From: Pollutiaquabacter sp046052345
GTDB taxonomy: Bacteria > Bacteroidota > Bacteroidia > AKYH767-A > 2013-40CM-41-45
Direction: 5' to 3'
Length of the DNA: 64,000 nucleotides
Assembly (NCBI GenBank): GCA_046052345.1
Contig: JBJOMN010000010.1
Coordinates: forward strand, 77,650 to 141,649
Both the position numbers and the translations under genes were made by a program. How positions within the stretch are numbered: position 1 is the first letter of the stretch; each line of letters opens with the position of its first letter. The notes under the pieces were generated by a model that did not search any database, had not been told where the DNA came from, and saw only the letters and a list, made by a program, of their open reading frames with translations. Shown piece by piece: positions 9,035-18,484 of the stretch.

Positions 9035-9064
9035 AAGCTTCTTTCTTCGGAAGGAAGCTTTTTT
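9035..9064 (+). terminator. Intrinsic terminator or attenuator between DUF4295 and ftsY
   Basis: AAGCTTCTTTC (9035-9045), a UUCG tetraloop (9046-9049) and GAAGGAAGCTT (9050-9060) form a stem of about 11 bp with one G-U pair. It is followed by a run of T. It lies 15 bp before the ftsY start, so it may only partly terminate and lower ftsY/rimO expression relative to L33. Confidence 0.75.
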
Positions 9065-9078
9065 ATTATAAGCTGAAA

Positions 9079-10038
9079 ATGGGACTGTTCGATTTCTTTT
9101 CAAAGGAGAAGAAGGAAAGCCTGGACAAAGGTCTGGAGAAGACCAAGACCGGGATCCTCTCCCGGATCACCAAAGCCGTAGTCGGTAAGTCCACCGTGGA
9201 TGCCGATGTGCTCGACGAGCTCGAGGAGATATTGGTCTCCTCCGATGTCGGTGTGAACACCACCCTCAAGATCATCCGCAGGTTGGAGGAAAGAGTGTCC
9301 AAGGACAAATACCTGGGCGCATCGGAGTTGAACCGGCTGCTAAAGGAGGAAGTCGCAGGACTTCTGGCCGAGAACAATACACTGGCGACTACCGATTTCA
9401 GTCTTCCTTCCGGAATTAAACCTCCCTATGTCATCATGGTCGTGGGTGTCAACGGTGTCGGTAAGACGACTACGATCGGCAAACTCGCCTGGCAGTTCAG
9501 GCAGCACGGTAAGAAAGTCATCCTGGGCGCAGCCGATACCTTCCGTGCCGCTGCCATCGACCAGCTGGACGTATGGTCCAAGAGGGCCGATGTTCCTCTC
9601 ATCCGCCAGGAAATGGGGTCGGATCCTGCATCCGTCGCCTTCGATACGGTGCAATCCGCCGTTGCACAAGGCCTCGATGTGGCCATCATCGATACGGCAG
9701 GGCGACTGCACAACAAGGTCAACCTGATGAACGAGCTCTCCAAGATCAAACGGGTGATGCAGAAGGTCGTGCCGGATGCTCCTCACGAAATCCTGCTGGT
9801 CCTGGATGCTTCCACCGGACAGAATGCCGTCGAGCAGGCCCGGCAGTTCACCAAGGCGACGGAGGTGAATGCACTGGCACTTACTAAGCTCGACGGGACA
9901 GCCAAAGGCGGAGTCGTGATCGGTATCTCCGACGAGTTCAGGATTCCCGTCAAATATATCGGTGTAGGCGAGAAGATGGAGGACCTCCAGCCTTTCAACA
10001 AGGAACTCTTTGTCGAATCCCTGTTCGGGGGCAACTGA
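9079..10038 (+). CDS. ftsY: Signal recognition particle receptor FtsY
   Basis: SRP-family GTPase that docks ribosome-nascent chain-SRP complexes at the inner membrane. The 319-residue protein has a short amphipathic start (MGLFDFFSKEKKE), an NG domain with four-helix N domain (about 20-110), P-loop GVNGVGKTTT (about 122-131), ADTFRAAA, DTAGR and TKLDG. It lacks the long acidic A domain of enterobacterial FtsY, as is usual in this phylum. RimO starts 7 bp downstream. Confidence 0.96.
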   Translation: MGLFDFFSKEKKESLDKGLEKTKTGILSRITKAVVGKSTVDADVLDELEEILVSSDVGVNTTLKIIRRLEERVSKDKYLGASELNRLLKEEVAGLLAENNTLATTDFSLPSGIKPPYVIMVVGVNGVGKTTTIGKLAWQFRQHGKKVILGAADTFRAAAIDQLDVWSKRADVPLIRQEMGSDPASVAFDTVQSAVAQGLDVAIIDTAGRLHNKVNLMNELSKIKRVMQKVVPDAPHEILLVLDASTGQNAVEQARQFTKATEVNALALTKLDGTAKGGVVIGISDEFRIPVKYIGVGEKMEDLQPFNKELFVESLFGGN

Positions 10039-10045
10039 TTCCGCC

Positions 10046-11371
10046 ATGAGGACCAAGACACTGAAAAAGAACAAGGTGAACGTCATCACCCTCGGCTGTT
10101 CGAAGAATATCTATGATTCCGAGGTACTGATGGGACAGCTTCGTGCCAACCGCTTCGAGGTCGCCCACGAATCCACCGACGACGATGCGGCCATCGTCAT
10201 CATCAATACCTGCGGCTTCATCGACAACGCCAAGCAGGAAAGTATCGATACCATCCTCGGCTTCGCTGAAGCGAAGAACGAAGGACGTATCGACAAGTTG
10301 TACGTCACCGGTTGCCTCAGCGAGCGGTACAAGCCCGAACTCCGCAAGGAGATCCCCAACGTGGACGAGTTCTTCGGTACACGGGACCTTCCCAAACTGC
10401 TCAAGACACTCGGCGCCGACTACAAGCACGAACTCATCGGAGAGCGGCTTTTGACGACTCCGCAGCACTTTGCCTATCTCAAGATCGCCGAAGGGTGCGA
10501 CCGGCCTTGTTCCTTCTGTGCCATTCCGCTCATGCGCGGGAAGCATGCATCCGTTCCGGCCGATCTGCTGGTGGAACAGACCAAGGGACTTGCCGCGAAA
10601 GGCGTCAAGGAACTCATCCTGATCGCCCAGGACCTCACATACTACGGGCTGGACCTGAACGGCAAACGTGAATTGCCCGAACTTCTTCGCAGGTTGTCGG
10701 ATGTTAACGGTATCGAATGGATCCGGCTGCATTATGCCTATCCTTCAGGATTTCCGATGGAAGTGTTCGACGTCATGAATGAACGTTCCAATGTCTGCAA
10801 CTATCTCGACATGCCGTTGCAGCATGTCACCGACAATATGCTAAAGAGCATGCGCCGGGGGACCACCAAACAGAAAACCATCGACCTGGTGAACAGCATC
10901 CGCGACAAGGTGCCCGGCATCACGCTGCGCACCACGCTGATTGCAGGATACCCCGGAGAAACCGAACAGGATTTCGAAGAGCTGCAGGAGTGGGTGAGGA
11001 ACACACGTTTCGATCGTCTGGGCATTTTCACCTATTCGCACGAGGAGAATACACATGCCCATACGCTCGAAGATGATGTTCCGGATGAGGTGAAGAGGGA
11101 GCGGGCAGAGGCGGTCATGGCCCTCCAGCAGCAGATCTCCTCTGAAATCAATCAGACAAAGGTGGGCAACACCTACAAGGTATTGTTTGACCGAAAAGAA
11201 GGGGATTATTTCATAGGTCGCACCGAAGCCGACTCTCCCGAAGTGGATAACGAAGTCCTGGTCGAAGCCGGCAATACATATGTGCGTATCGGAGATTTCG
11301 CCGACGTGACTATTCATCGGGCCGAAGATTTCGATCTTTATGGAGATCCGGTCGACAAGGCGGATCACTGA
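10046..11371 (+). CDS. rimO: Ribosomal protein S12 methylthiotransferase RimO
   Basis: Radical-SAM enzyme that methylthiolates an aspartate of ribosomal protein S12. It has 441 residues. The auxiliary-cluster cysteines are in LGCSKN, INTCGFID and VTGCLSER, the radical-SAM motif is CDRPCSFC, and a C-terminal TRAM domain follows. The ATG at 10046 (MRTKTLKKNKVNVITLGCSKN) was chosen over an upstream alternative inside ftsY. It is the last gene of the L33-FtsY operon and ends before a bidirectional terminator. Confidence 0.95.
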   Translation: MRTKTLKKNKVNVITLGCSKNIYDSEVLMGQLRANRFEVAHESTDDDAAIVIINTCGFIDNAKQESIDTILGFAEAKNEGRIDKLYVTGCLSERYKPELRKEIPNVDEFFGTRDLPKLLKTLGADYKHELIGERLLTTPQHFAYLKIAEGCDRPCSFCAIPLMRGKHASVPADLLVEQTKGLAAKGVKELILIAQDLTYYGLDLNGKRELPELLRRLSDVNGIEWIRLHYAYPSGFPMEVFDVMNERSNVCNYLDMPLQHVTDNMLKSMRRGTTKQKTIDLVNSIRDKVPGITLRTTLIAGYPGETEQDFEELQEWVRNTRFDRLGIFTYSHEENTHAHTLEDDVPDEVKRERAEAVMALQQQISSEINQTKVGNTYKVLFDRKEGDYFIGRTEADSPEVDNEVLVEAGNTYVRIGDFADVTIHRAEDFDLYGDPVDKADH

Positions 11372-11391
11372 ACGTATAGCCATCAAAGAAA

Positions 11392-11426
11392 GAAGGCCGT
11401 GGGATTGCTCCTCACGGCCTTCATGA
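11392..11426. terminator. Bidirectional intrinsic terminator between rimO and the T9SS gene
   Basis: GAAGGCCGTG (11392-11401) pairs with CACGGCCTTC (11413-11422). Short A- and T-rich flanks allow termination of both converging transcripts. Confidence 0.8.
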
Positions 11427-11447
11427 TTTTCAGCGGATGAGTCTGGG

Positions 11448-12482
11448 TCAGTGCTGTACGGTCATCTTTCCGGAAAGGGTTCCGAAACGGAACTGATAGA
11501 TTCCGTTGGAAAGCGCATCCGTAGAGAACGAAACACGCTGTCCTGAAACGGATACAGGGATCCTGACGGAGCGTCCGTCCATGGATACGACCTCCACAGC
11601 GGTCACGTCCTGCGGTACAGGGACGGGGAACGAAACGGTGCTATACGCCGGATTCGGATACGGCTGTACCGATGCGCGGCTACCCGCTATTTCGTCGATG
11701 CCTACGTTGGTCGAGTACAGGTAGGAGGCGCCGGTAGCATAGGTGCCTAGACTGTCGCCGGTGACTTCGAGAAGAAAGCTGTTGGTCGTACCGGTACGGT
11801 AATGACGGAAAGTGGTAGTTTGTGATTGCGAGGTGCTGACGGGAATGAAGATGCCGCTGCCCGCAATCAACTCGGCCTCGATGGTGTTGGTGGAAAGGTC
11901 TGTCGCTCGTACGCGTAAAACGTTGTTGTAATTGCCGGCCGGAGTCGTCAGGCTGCCATAGCCGTCGGCCAGGAAATTCACCTGGGAATTGATGGTGATG
12001 CGGATATTGGTACCCGCGTTGTTGAAGATGATCTGCAGGCCATTGTTGTTCGTACGCGTATCGTTGTAAGTGAAAGGAACCGGGCAGAACAGGGAAGTCG
12101 GATTGAAAGTGACAGGTCCGAAAGTCGGATCATAGGCGCCGTTGAGATAGATACCGGAACTGTTGGTCGAGAAATAGGTCCATCCGCCGGAAGCGGCATC
12201 GTAGGAGGCAAGATTGGCGCCGGGAAAATCCCCTGCATACGGGGTTCCGACGGCCGACTGGAAGACCACGGTATCGGTTCCATGGTTCTGCAGCCCGGAG
12301 TAGTTCCAGTTGGCATTGGCACCACCGGGAAGAATGGCTGACAAGTAAGTCGTGTCATTGGCCGTGATCCAGGCCGTGCCTGCGACCGGAAGTTCAGAAG
12401 TGGTGATGGTAGGCTGGGCCATGGCCGTCAAGGAAAGGCACGAAAGGGTCACCAACGAAAGACAGGTAGATTTTAATTTCAT
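11448..12482 (-). CDS. Secreted protein with T9SS type A sorting domain
   Basis: Extracellular or cell-surface protein, 344 residues, of unknown function. A signal peptide (cleavage after AMAQ) is followed by a Ser/Thr/Asn-rich beta region with no recognised catalytic motif. The last 75 or so residues form a type IX secretion C-terminal domain: YPNPAYSTVSFPV, then the VEVVSMDGRSVR turn, GIYQFRF and a terminal strand KMTVQH. It should cross the outer membrane by T9SS. It forms a minus-strand pair with the LolA-like gene 37 bp upstream. Confidence 0.85.
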   Translation of the reverse strand: MKLKSTCLSLVTLSCLSLTAMAQPTITTSELPVAGTAWITANDTTYLSAILPGGANANWNYSGLQNHGTDTVVFQSAVGTPYAGDFPGANLASYDAASGGWTYFSTNSSGIYLNGAYDPTFGPVTFNPTSLFCPVPFTYNDTRTNNNGLQIIFNNAGTNIRITINSQVNFLADGYGSLTTPAGNYNNVLRVRATDLSTNTIEAELIAGSGIFIPVSTSQSQTTTFRHYRTGTTNSFLLEVTGDSLGTYATGASYLYSTNVGIDEIAGSRASVQPYPNPAYSTVSFPVPVPQDVTAVEVVSMDGRSVRIPVSVSGQRVSFSTDALSNGIYQFRFGTLSGKMTVQH

Positions 12483-12519
12483 GGTAATGGAGGGTTTTAG
12501 TGGATATTGGTGAAAGATG

Positions 12520-13185
12520 TTATCGAAGATCGATGACTTCTGCGCCGGGATATTTTGCGGCGGAGAAGACGTATATGGATTCGTCGGAAGCGCCGTCCGG
12601 CATGAACTTATCCATGGTGATGGTTTGGGTGCTTCCGTTCTTGTCGTACATCACTGCGCTTACTATGGACTTGTCGGCCTTGTTGATCGAAAGCTTGACT
12701 TTGAAGATGTTCTTCTTTTTGGGATCGACTGGAACCAATTCGACATGCTGCAAGGTCCGGGTACCCTCTTTGGTCTCGCCCATGAAACGGGAATTCCAAC
12801 CCTTCTCGTACATCGTGAAGATATTGGTCGGAGAGATGCCGTTCTCATCCGTCCGCTGCACATCTATCTGCACTTCGTTGGCATCTTTGACATAGGTCCA
12901 TCGCGTCTTGCCGTCGGAAATCACTTCTTGCCCCGCCACTTCGAGTTTGTATTTGGAACCTTTTAGATACAATGTCCCCTTTTCAACGGTTTTTGATTTG
13001 TCTTTCGGATTCGCAACCGTGATCGTGAAGGCGGCCTTCACCGATTTGTAGGACTTGTAACGCGTACTGACACCGTTCAGGATATCCTGCCCTTTTTTAT
13101 CGGCAGGAGGAGGCTGGGTGAAAGCGGTGGTTGAAAAGAGGCTGCTAACCACTAACAGGGTGGCAAATCTGTTCAGAAGAGTCAT
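12520..13185 (-). CDS. LolA-like outer-membrane lipoprotein carrier
   Basis: Periplasmic chaperone that ferries lipoproteins from the inner to the outer membrane. It has 221 residues with a signal peptide (cleavage near FTQ). The pattern ILNGVSTRYKSYKSVKAAFTI, KGTLYLKGSKYKLE, VISDGKTRWTYV and NEVQI matches the LolA-like beta-barrel used in Bacteroidota. A LolD-type ATPase gene lies 156 bp upstream on the same strand, which supports the role. No LolC/LolE permease gene is in view. Confidence 0.85.
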   Translation of the reverse strand: MTLLNRFATLLVVSSLFSTTAFTQPPPADKKGQDILNGVSTRYKSYKSVKAAFTITVANPKDKSKTVEKGTLYLKGSKYKLEVAGQEVISDGKTRWTYVKDANEVQIDVQRTDENGISPTNIFTMYEKGWNSRFMGETKEGTRTLQHVELVPVDPKKKNIFKVKLSINKADKSIVSAVMYDKNGSTQTITMDKFMPDGASDESIYVFSAAKYPGAEVIDLR

Positions 13186-13341
13186 AAAGGGCCGAAGGAT
13201 GGTTAGAGGGTACGAAGTTAGAGTTATTCAAGGAGATGCAAAAAACAGGCCAGAATCCGGCTGAGGGGTTTTTAATCTGCGGCCCACCGGAAATCCCCGG
13301 AAAAACAGATCGTATAAAACAGAAAATCAGCTACTTATGAA

Positions 13342-14001
13342 TTATTTGCTTTGCAAAAGGATGCCATCCTTCATGGTCAAAGTCCGGTCGGCCATTTCCG
13401 CGAGCTCCAGGTTATGTGTCACAATGACAAAAGTGACCTTCTGTTTTTCCCGCACGGAAAAGAAAAGTTCATGCAGGGAACGGGCTGCGGATGAATCAAG
13501 GTTCCCGGAAGGTTCATCGGCAAAGACCACCGCGGGGTCGTTGACCAGCGCCCGCGCCACGGCCACACGTTGCTGCTCACCGCCGCTGAGTTCGGATGGC
13601 CGGTGTGTCGCTCTCCCGGAGAGCCCGAGCTGTTCCAAAAGCTGCAGACCTTTTTTTTCAGCTTGCGCTTTGGGAACATGGCCGACGAGTGCAGGAAGCA
13701 TCACGTTCTCCAGTGCGGTGAATTCAGGTAGCAGATGATGCGACTGGAATACGAATCCCAGATGCCTGTTGCGGAACTTTGCCAGTGCGGAACCTTTCAG
13801 ATCCGACACGTCCGTTCCTGCGATGCTGATGCTGCCGCTGTCTGTACTGTCCAACGTCCCCAGAATGTGGAGAAGTGTGCTCTTTCCCGCCCCGGACGCG
13901 CCGACAATGGAAACCACTTCGGAAGCGGCTATGGAGATATCAACGCCGCGAAGCACCTGCAACGGGCCGTATGATTTTCGAATGCCGGACGCAGTTATCA
14001 T
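13342..14001 (-). CDS. ABC transporter ATP-binding protein, LolD type
   Basis: ATPase of 219 residues, the size of LolD/MacB-type subunits. Walker A is GASGAGKST (about 34-42), the Q-loop is VFQSHHLLPEFTALENV, the signature is LSGGEQQR, Walker B is VVFADEPSG and the H-loop is VTHN. The Q-loop region and GNLDS are typical of LolD, which powers lipoprotein release from the inner membrane. The LolA-like gene just downstream fits this. Other members of the family (MacB, FtsE) have similar sequences. Confidence 0.82.
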   Translation of the reverse strand: MITASGIRKSYGPLQVLRGVDISIAASEVVSIVGASGAGKSTLLHILGTLDSTDSGSISIAGTDVSDLKGSALAKFRNRHLGFVFQSHHLLPEFTALENVMLPALVGHVPKAQAEKKGLQLLEQLGLSGRATHRPSELSGGEQQRVAVARALVNDPAVVFADEPSGNLDSSAARSLHELFFSVREKQKVTFVIVTHNLELAEMADRTLTMKDGILLQSK

Positions 14002-14063
14002 TTTACGAGGGTTTGTGGAAGACGAAGGTAGGGAATGGAGTCGCTAAGGTACGATTAGGTTCA

Positions 14064-16517
14064 TCACCTCTTCCGGTGAGTCACTCTTTCATAGTCCAGG
14101 AAGTAGAGGGCCTTGATGACTACGATGTCGCGCTGAGGTGCACCGAGTGTTCCCCGGAGGTTCTCCGCATAACCTCCGGTTATGTCGCTATCCTCGGCCG
14201 AAACCTGTCCCTTATAGGTTATCAGCAGTGAACTCCCGGGCGAAAACACCCAGTTGAAGACCATGTCCACATTGAAATAGTTGGTATTGAAGTCCGTGTT
14301 GAACGGCTGAGCGCCTGTCGGTGCAGGGTAGTCCGTAAGGCTGCCGTCCTCCGCCAGATTGTAATACGCGTCGTACCGACCCTGCGACCAGTAATGGCGT
14401 ATGCGCAGGGCGAGGGACATGTTTGGACTGAACTGATAGCGGGAGGTCAGCAGATTTGTCAACGTGGTCACATCCCGGCGACCGAACACCGGAGATCCAG
14501 CTGTGTCGAACGTACAGTATCCTCTTTCATTGTTCGTGCTGTTGTAATCGCTGCGCACGCTGAACGAAAGATGGTCGTTGATCCTGACCATCGGTTCGAT
14601 GAACCCGCCTGCGGAGTGGGATTGGAAACTCGGTACACGGTTGGCATAGAAGCCGTAGTTGAAGGAAAGCGGCTTATTGTAGTTGGTGGAAAAGTCCGTG
14701 AATATGCCCATAGCTACAGGTGACTTGAAAAAGCGTCCTTGCACCCGTGGCTCGAACCAGTCGCGTCCTTCGGTAAGGGAGGAATACAGGTTTGCGAAAT
14801 ACGACCAGTTATCGTTGTCCAGCAAGAACACGTTCATGCCCGCGGACAGGGAAGTCAGCTCGTTGTTGCGGCTGAGCCTGCCGGTACGGTCGATGTAGGC
14901 ACCTGCAGATCCTTGCCGGAAGGTGTTCAGGAACGGACGATAGAGGTTATACCCGCAATAGGCGTTGGCCTCGTAATAGTCGTTGAAGAAGTTATAACCC
15001 AGATCGTTCTTGTCATAGTCCCGGGTAGCCGCCTCATGATAAGTGCCGAACTGGAAATTACCGCTGATCTTGTCGAAATTGACGGAACCTGTCCGTCCTG
15101 TTTTCCATTGATATCCTCCCGTATCTACCGGAGATTTCACATGGCTCTCCCCGTAACTTCCTTTCAGGCGGTAGTTGTGCTTGCGGTCTTCGACCTGCCA
15201 GCCGCCCGAAAACACGTCGGCATCGCGCCAGGCTCCTTCCCGGACGGTGGCGGTGTTGACGAACCAGATACGGGCGTTGTTCTTGAGCTGCTGGTCGAGT
15301 ACGAGCACGGAATAGTCCGTGGCCGGCTCCGTGAGCAGACTGCGTGACGCCCCTTCGGTATTTTTGACTGTTGCAAAGGTGTTGCCCGTCACCGCATTCA
15401 TCAGTCCGATACCCAGTCCGCCGTCGGTACGACCGCTGATCTTGGTGGCGTTCAACAGATGCGCCGTTCCGGGATTCTTTTCAATGAATTCCGTAGAGTC
15501 GGTCATGCCGCTGACGGAATAAAACAGGGAAGGAGTTCGCCCGATTCTTCTGGAGTAGAAGAGTCCCCCGGTCTCAAAGAGAGAGACTCCTTCTTTGAAG
15601 AAAGGTCGGTACTCCTGGAAAATCTGTTCGAAAGCGGTTAGGTTCTTAATCTTATTGTCGCTTTGCACCTGGCTGAAATCCGGCAACAGGGTCATGTCCA
15701 CCGTGAAGCTTTCATTCAGTCCCAGCTTGAGGTCCGCTCCGCCGCTGTACGAATAGGAGTTTTCGTACCGTAACAGTTTTCCGTTGTCTGTCACCGGCGC
15801 GTTTTCGTCGACAAACGACAGGTAAGGTGTGAGCGAAAGCCTGACCGGCGGATCGATTCCGGAAATCCCGGTCATGGTGCCCCAGTCCAGCAGAGGATTC
15901 TGGATATCACGGCGTACTGGACTCCATTGATCGTATTCGCGGTTCCTACGTATCAGTCGCGCAAACTGCAAGCCCCAGACCTGTTCGGGAATGGAGGGAA
16001 ATCGGATCTGCGAATAAGGGATGCGCATTTCCAAACTCCATCCGGAATCCGTCAGCTGGACGGCGCTCTCCCAGACGGCATCGAACGAGAAGTCCTCATT
16101 AAAGGACTCGGACTGTACTCCCGATGCGGAGAGGTTGAAGACGTAGCCTTCCTGCCGCCGGTTGTAGGTGTCGAACCCGACTCGGAACTGGTCGGCATTG
16201 ACCGAGAAAAGGTTGTCCCTGTCGCTGAGTTGGTGCAGGATGCTGTCGGGTGCGGTGTCGTAGAGCATCGCCCCGATATAAATGGAGTTGTCATCGTACA
16301 GTATCCGCACTACGGACTTTTGCGACACCGGAGCTCCCTGCACCGGTTCGTTCTGGATGAAATCCACAGCTGTTTCAGCGGATATCCAGACCGTATCATT
16401 CAGGCTTCCGTCGATGCGAACAGGTCCGTTCGCCCGAATTGCCGTATAGGTGCGTTCGGATCCGAACGCCGATACCGCTGTAAAAAGGAGCCCAATAAAA
16501 GCCGGATAAGTGCGCAT
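14064..16517 (-). CDS. DUF5916 family outer-membrane protein with N-terminal CBM9-like domain
   Basis: Protein of 817 residues. A signal peptide is followed by a family 9 carbohydrate-binding-like domain (about 25-215: VRIDGSLNDTVW, DDNSIYIGAMLYD, DQFRVGFDTYNRRQEGYVF). The long remainder is rich in aromatic and alternating residues and probably forms an outer-membrane barrel (QVWGLQFARLIRRNREYDQWSPV, YRPFFKEGVSLFETGGLFYSRRIG are typical of DUF5916). Function and ligand are unknown. The ATG at 16517 gives a proper signal peptide; the frame extends upstream to 16682, but those residues are not signal-like. Confidence 0.85.
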   Translation of the reverse strand: MRTYPAFIGLLFTAVSAFGSERTYTAIRANGPVRIDGSLNDTVWISAETAVDFIQNEPVQGAPVSQKSVVRILYDDNSIYIGAMLYDTAPDSILHQLSDRDNLFSVNADQFRVGFDTYNRRQEGYVFNLSASGVQSESFNEDFSFDAVWESAVQLTDSGWSLEMRIPYSQIRFPSIPEQVWGLQFARLIRRNREYDQWSPVRRDIQNPLLDWGTMTGISGIDPPVRLSLTPYLSFVDENAPVTDNGKLLRYENSYSYSGGADLKLGLNESFTVDMTLLPDFSQVQSDNKIKNLTAFEQIFQEYRPFFKEGVSLFETGGLFYSRRIGRTPSLFYSVSGMTDSTEFIEKNPGTAHLLNATKISGRTDGGLGIGLMNAVTGNTFATVKNTEGASRSLLTEPATDYSVLVLDQQLKNNARIWFVNTATVREGAWRDADVFSGGWQVEDRKHNYRLKGSYGESHVKSPVDTGGYQWKTGRTGSVNFDKISGNFQFGTYHEAATRDYDKNDLGYNFFNDYYEANAYCGYNLYRPFLNTFRQGSAGAYIDRTGRLSRNNELTSLSAGMNVFLLDNDNWSYFANLYSSLTEGRDWFEPRVQGRFFKSPVAMGIFTDFSTNYNKPLSFNYGFYANRVPSFQSHSAGGFIEPMVRINDHLSFSVRSDYNSTNNERGYCTFDTAGSPVFGRRDVTTLTNLLTSRYQFSPNMSLALRIRHYWSQGRYDAYYNLAEDGSLTDYPAPTGAQPFNTDFNTNYFNVDMVFNWVFSPGSSLLITYKGQVSAEDSDITGGYAENLRGTLGAPQRDIVVIKALYFLDYERVTHRKR

Positions 16518-16607
16518 GTAAGTTGCGCTAAATATAGCTACTGGAACACTGATGAGGTTGGCTGAAAGTATCGTAAAATTTCGGGGATGTGTTGATAAGG
16601 AACGCTG

Positions 16608-16638
16608 TTTGATCCGATGGTACATGTAACTTCGTTTG
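16608..16638 (+). promoter_or_regulatory. Putative promoter of the DinB-like gene
   Basis: TTTG at 16608-16611 and TTCGTTTG at 16631-16638 (one mismatch to TAnnTTTG), with 19 bp between them. The ATG follows 16 bp later. Confidence 0.4.
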
Positions 16639-16653
16639 CACAACCCGTCCGTT

Positions 16654-17169
16654 ATGAAAGCTCCTTCCGAGGAATCCCTCAATGACTATTACCGTTCCTA
16701 TTACCGGTACCTTGTCACCGGAGATCTGCTGAAGGACCTCAGTGGCCAGATGAATACCATTTCCGGGCTGCTCGCCGTTCCCTCGGAGCGCGAAGGGTAT
16801 GCGTATGCACCCGGGAAATGGGATGTCCGGACGGTAGTCGGTCACTTGGTCGATACGGAACGCATCTTCAGTTACCGTATTCTTTGCCTTGCCCGACGTG
16901 ATACCACGCCGCTTCCGGGGTTCGATGAGAACGTTTACGCCATCAATGCCGGTCACGGTTCAGTTCCATTGTCCCGGTTGGTGAACGAATGGACGACTGT
17001 GCGTCTTGCCCTCATGGTGCTACTGGACAGTCTTGACGATGAAGCGCTTGATTTCGGGGGTACGGCGAACGGAAAACCGGTAACAGCCCGTCAACTTGTC
17101 TTTATGGTTTTCGCACATGCCGCCCATCATCTGCAGGTCCTCAGGGACCGGTACGGACTGACCCTATGA
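16654..17169 (+). CDS. DinB-fold (DinB_2) protein
   Basis: Four-helix-bundle protein of 171 residues in the DinB/YfiT superfamily. Members use a metal site of three histidines, often as thiol- (bacillithiol- or mycothiol-) dependent transferases. Histidines lie in VVGHLVDTE (first helix pair) and FAHAAHHLQVL (last helix), fitting the triad. A bacillithiol biosynthesis gene (bshC) occurs in this window, so bacillithiol dependence is possible but not shown. It is divergent from the DUF5916 gene and has its own promoter. Confidence 0.82.
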   Translation: MKAPSEESLNDYYRSYYRYLVTGDLLKDLSGQMNTISGLLAVPSEREGYAYAPGKWDVRTVVGHLVDTERIFSYRILCLARRDTTPLPGFDENVYAINAGHGSVPLSRLVNEWTTVRLALMVLLDSLDDEALDFGGTANGKPVTARQLVFMVFAHAAHHLQVLRDRYGLTL

Positions 17170-17227
17170 CGCCCTCCGGAAGCCATCATTTTTTTACACC
17201 GGCCGTCTCAAGGCCTTGTAAAATCCC

Positions 17228-17235
17228 TACTTTTG
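17228..17235 (+). promoter_or_regulatory. -7 box (TACTTTTG) upstream of sucC
   Basis: TACTTTTG fits TAnnTTTG and would place the start of transcription about 40 nt before the sucC ATG. A matching TTTG -33 element is not obvious. Confidence 0.4.
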
Positions 17236-17279
17236 CCCATCCTTAAAATCAAGGAAATCCGCCTAAAAAACCATTTTTT

Positions 17280-18479
17280 ATGAACATCCACGAATATCAG
17301 GGTAAAGAGATCTTAAAATCCTTCGGGGTAGGAATTCAGGAGGGTATTGTAGCGGACACTCCGGAACAGGCCGTCAGCGCCGCTCAGGAACTGTCGAAAC
17401 AGACCGGTACACAGTGGTGGGTGGTCAAGGCCCAGATCCATGCCGGCGGCAGGGGCAAGGGAGGCGGCGTCAAGCTGGCGAAGACCCTCGATGAAGTAAA
17501 GGAGAAATCCACAGCCATCATCGGGATGAACCTGGTGACTCCTCAGACGGGTCCTCAGGGAAAGCTTGTCAATAAAGTGCTGATCGCCCAGGACGTTTAT
17601 TATCCCGGTCCCAACCCGACCAAGGAATTCTATATGAGCGTCCTGCTCAACCGTCAGACCGGACGGAACATCATCATGTATTCCACGGAAGGTGGAATGG
17701 ACATTGAAGAGGTTGCCGCTAAGACGCCTCACCTTATCTTCAAGGAAGAAGTCGATCCCGGTGTAGGGCTTCAGCCTTTCCAGACCCGCAAAATCGCCTT
17801 CAACCTCGGCCTGAGCGGAGAAGCTTTCAAGCAGATGACCCGCTTCGTGGCCTCCCTGTACAAGGCATATGATGCCATCGACGCCTCCATGTTCGAGATC
17901 AACCCTGTGCTGAAGACCTCCGACGACAAGATCATCGCGGTCGATGCGAAGGTGAATTTCGACGACAACGGACTTATCCGTCACCCGCATTATATGGCTA
18001 TGCGCGATGTCACCGAGGAAGATCCGACCGAAGTGGAAGCCGGAGAACATAATCTCAACTACGTGAAGCTCGACGGCAACGTAGGCTGCATGGTGAACGG
18101 AGCCGGATTGGCCATGGCCACCATGGACATGATCAAGCTTTCCGGCGGCGAGCCAGCCAACTTCCTGGACGTGGGAGGAACGGCCAATGCCGCCCGCGTG
18201 GAGCAGGCTTTCAGGATCATCCTGAAGGACCCTAACGTGAAAGCGATCCTGGTGAACATCTTCGGCGGCATCGTACGCTGCGACCGTGTCGCTCAGGGTA
18301 TCGTGGATGCTTACAAGAACATCGGTGAAATACCCGTGCCGATCATTGTGCGTTTGCAGGGTACGAATGCCAAGGAGGCTCAGGCGATCATTGAAGGTTC
18401 GGGGCTCAAGGTTTTCTCGGCGATTGAACTCAAAGAGGCTGCCGACCTGGTCAACAAAGTCCTGAAAGGAGGGAAGTGA
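17280..18479 (+). CDS. sucC: Succinyl-CoA synthetase (ADP/GDP-forming) beta subunit
   Basis: Beta subunit of the TCA-cycle enzyme that makes ATP or GTP from succinyl-CoA, 399 residues. It begins MNIHEYQGKEILKSFGV and has an ATP-grasp domain (AQIHAGGRGKGGGVK, FEINPVL) and a C-terminal CoA-ligase-like domain (NIFGGIVRCDRVAQGI near 318-333). The alpha subunit gene sucD is not in the window. An agmatinase-family gene follows within a few bases. Confidence 0.96.
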   Translation: MNIHEYQGKEILKSFGVGIQEGIVADTPEQAVSAAQELSKQTGTQWWVVKAQIHAGGRGKGGGVKLAKTLDEVKEKSTAIIGMNLVTPQTGPQGKLVNKVLIAQDVYYPGPNPTKEFYMSVLLNRQTGRNIIMYSTEGGMDIEEVAAKTPHLIFKEEVDPGVGLQPFQTRKIAFNLGLSGEAFKQMTRFVASLYKAYDAIDASMFEINPVLKTSDDKIIAVDAKVNFDDNGLIRHPHYMAMRDVTEEDPTEVEAGEHNLNYVKLDGNVGCMVNGAGLAMATMDMIKLSGGEPANFLDVGGTANAARVEQAFRIILKDPNVKAILVNIFGGIVRCDRVAQGIVDAYKNIGEIPVPIIVRLQGTNAKEAQAIIEGSGLKVFSAIELKEAADLVNKVLKGGK

Positions 18480-18484
18480 CCGCA

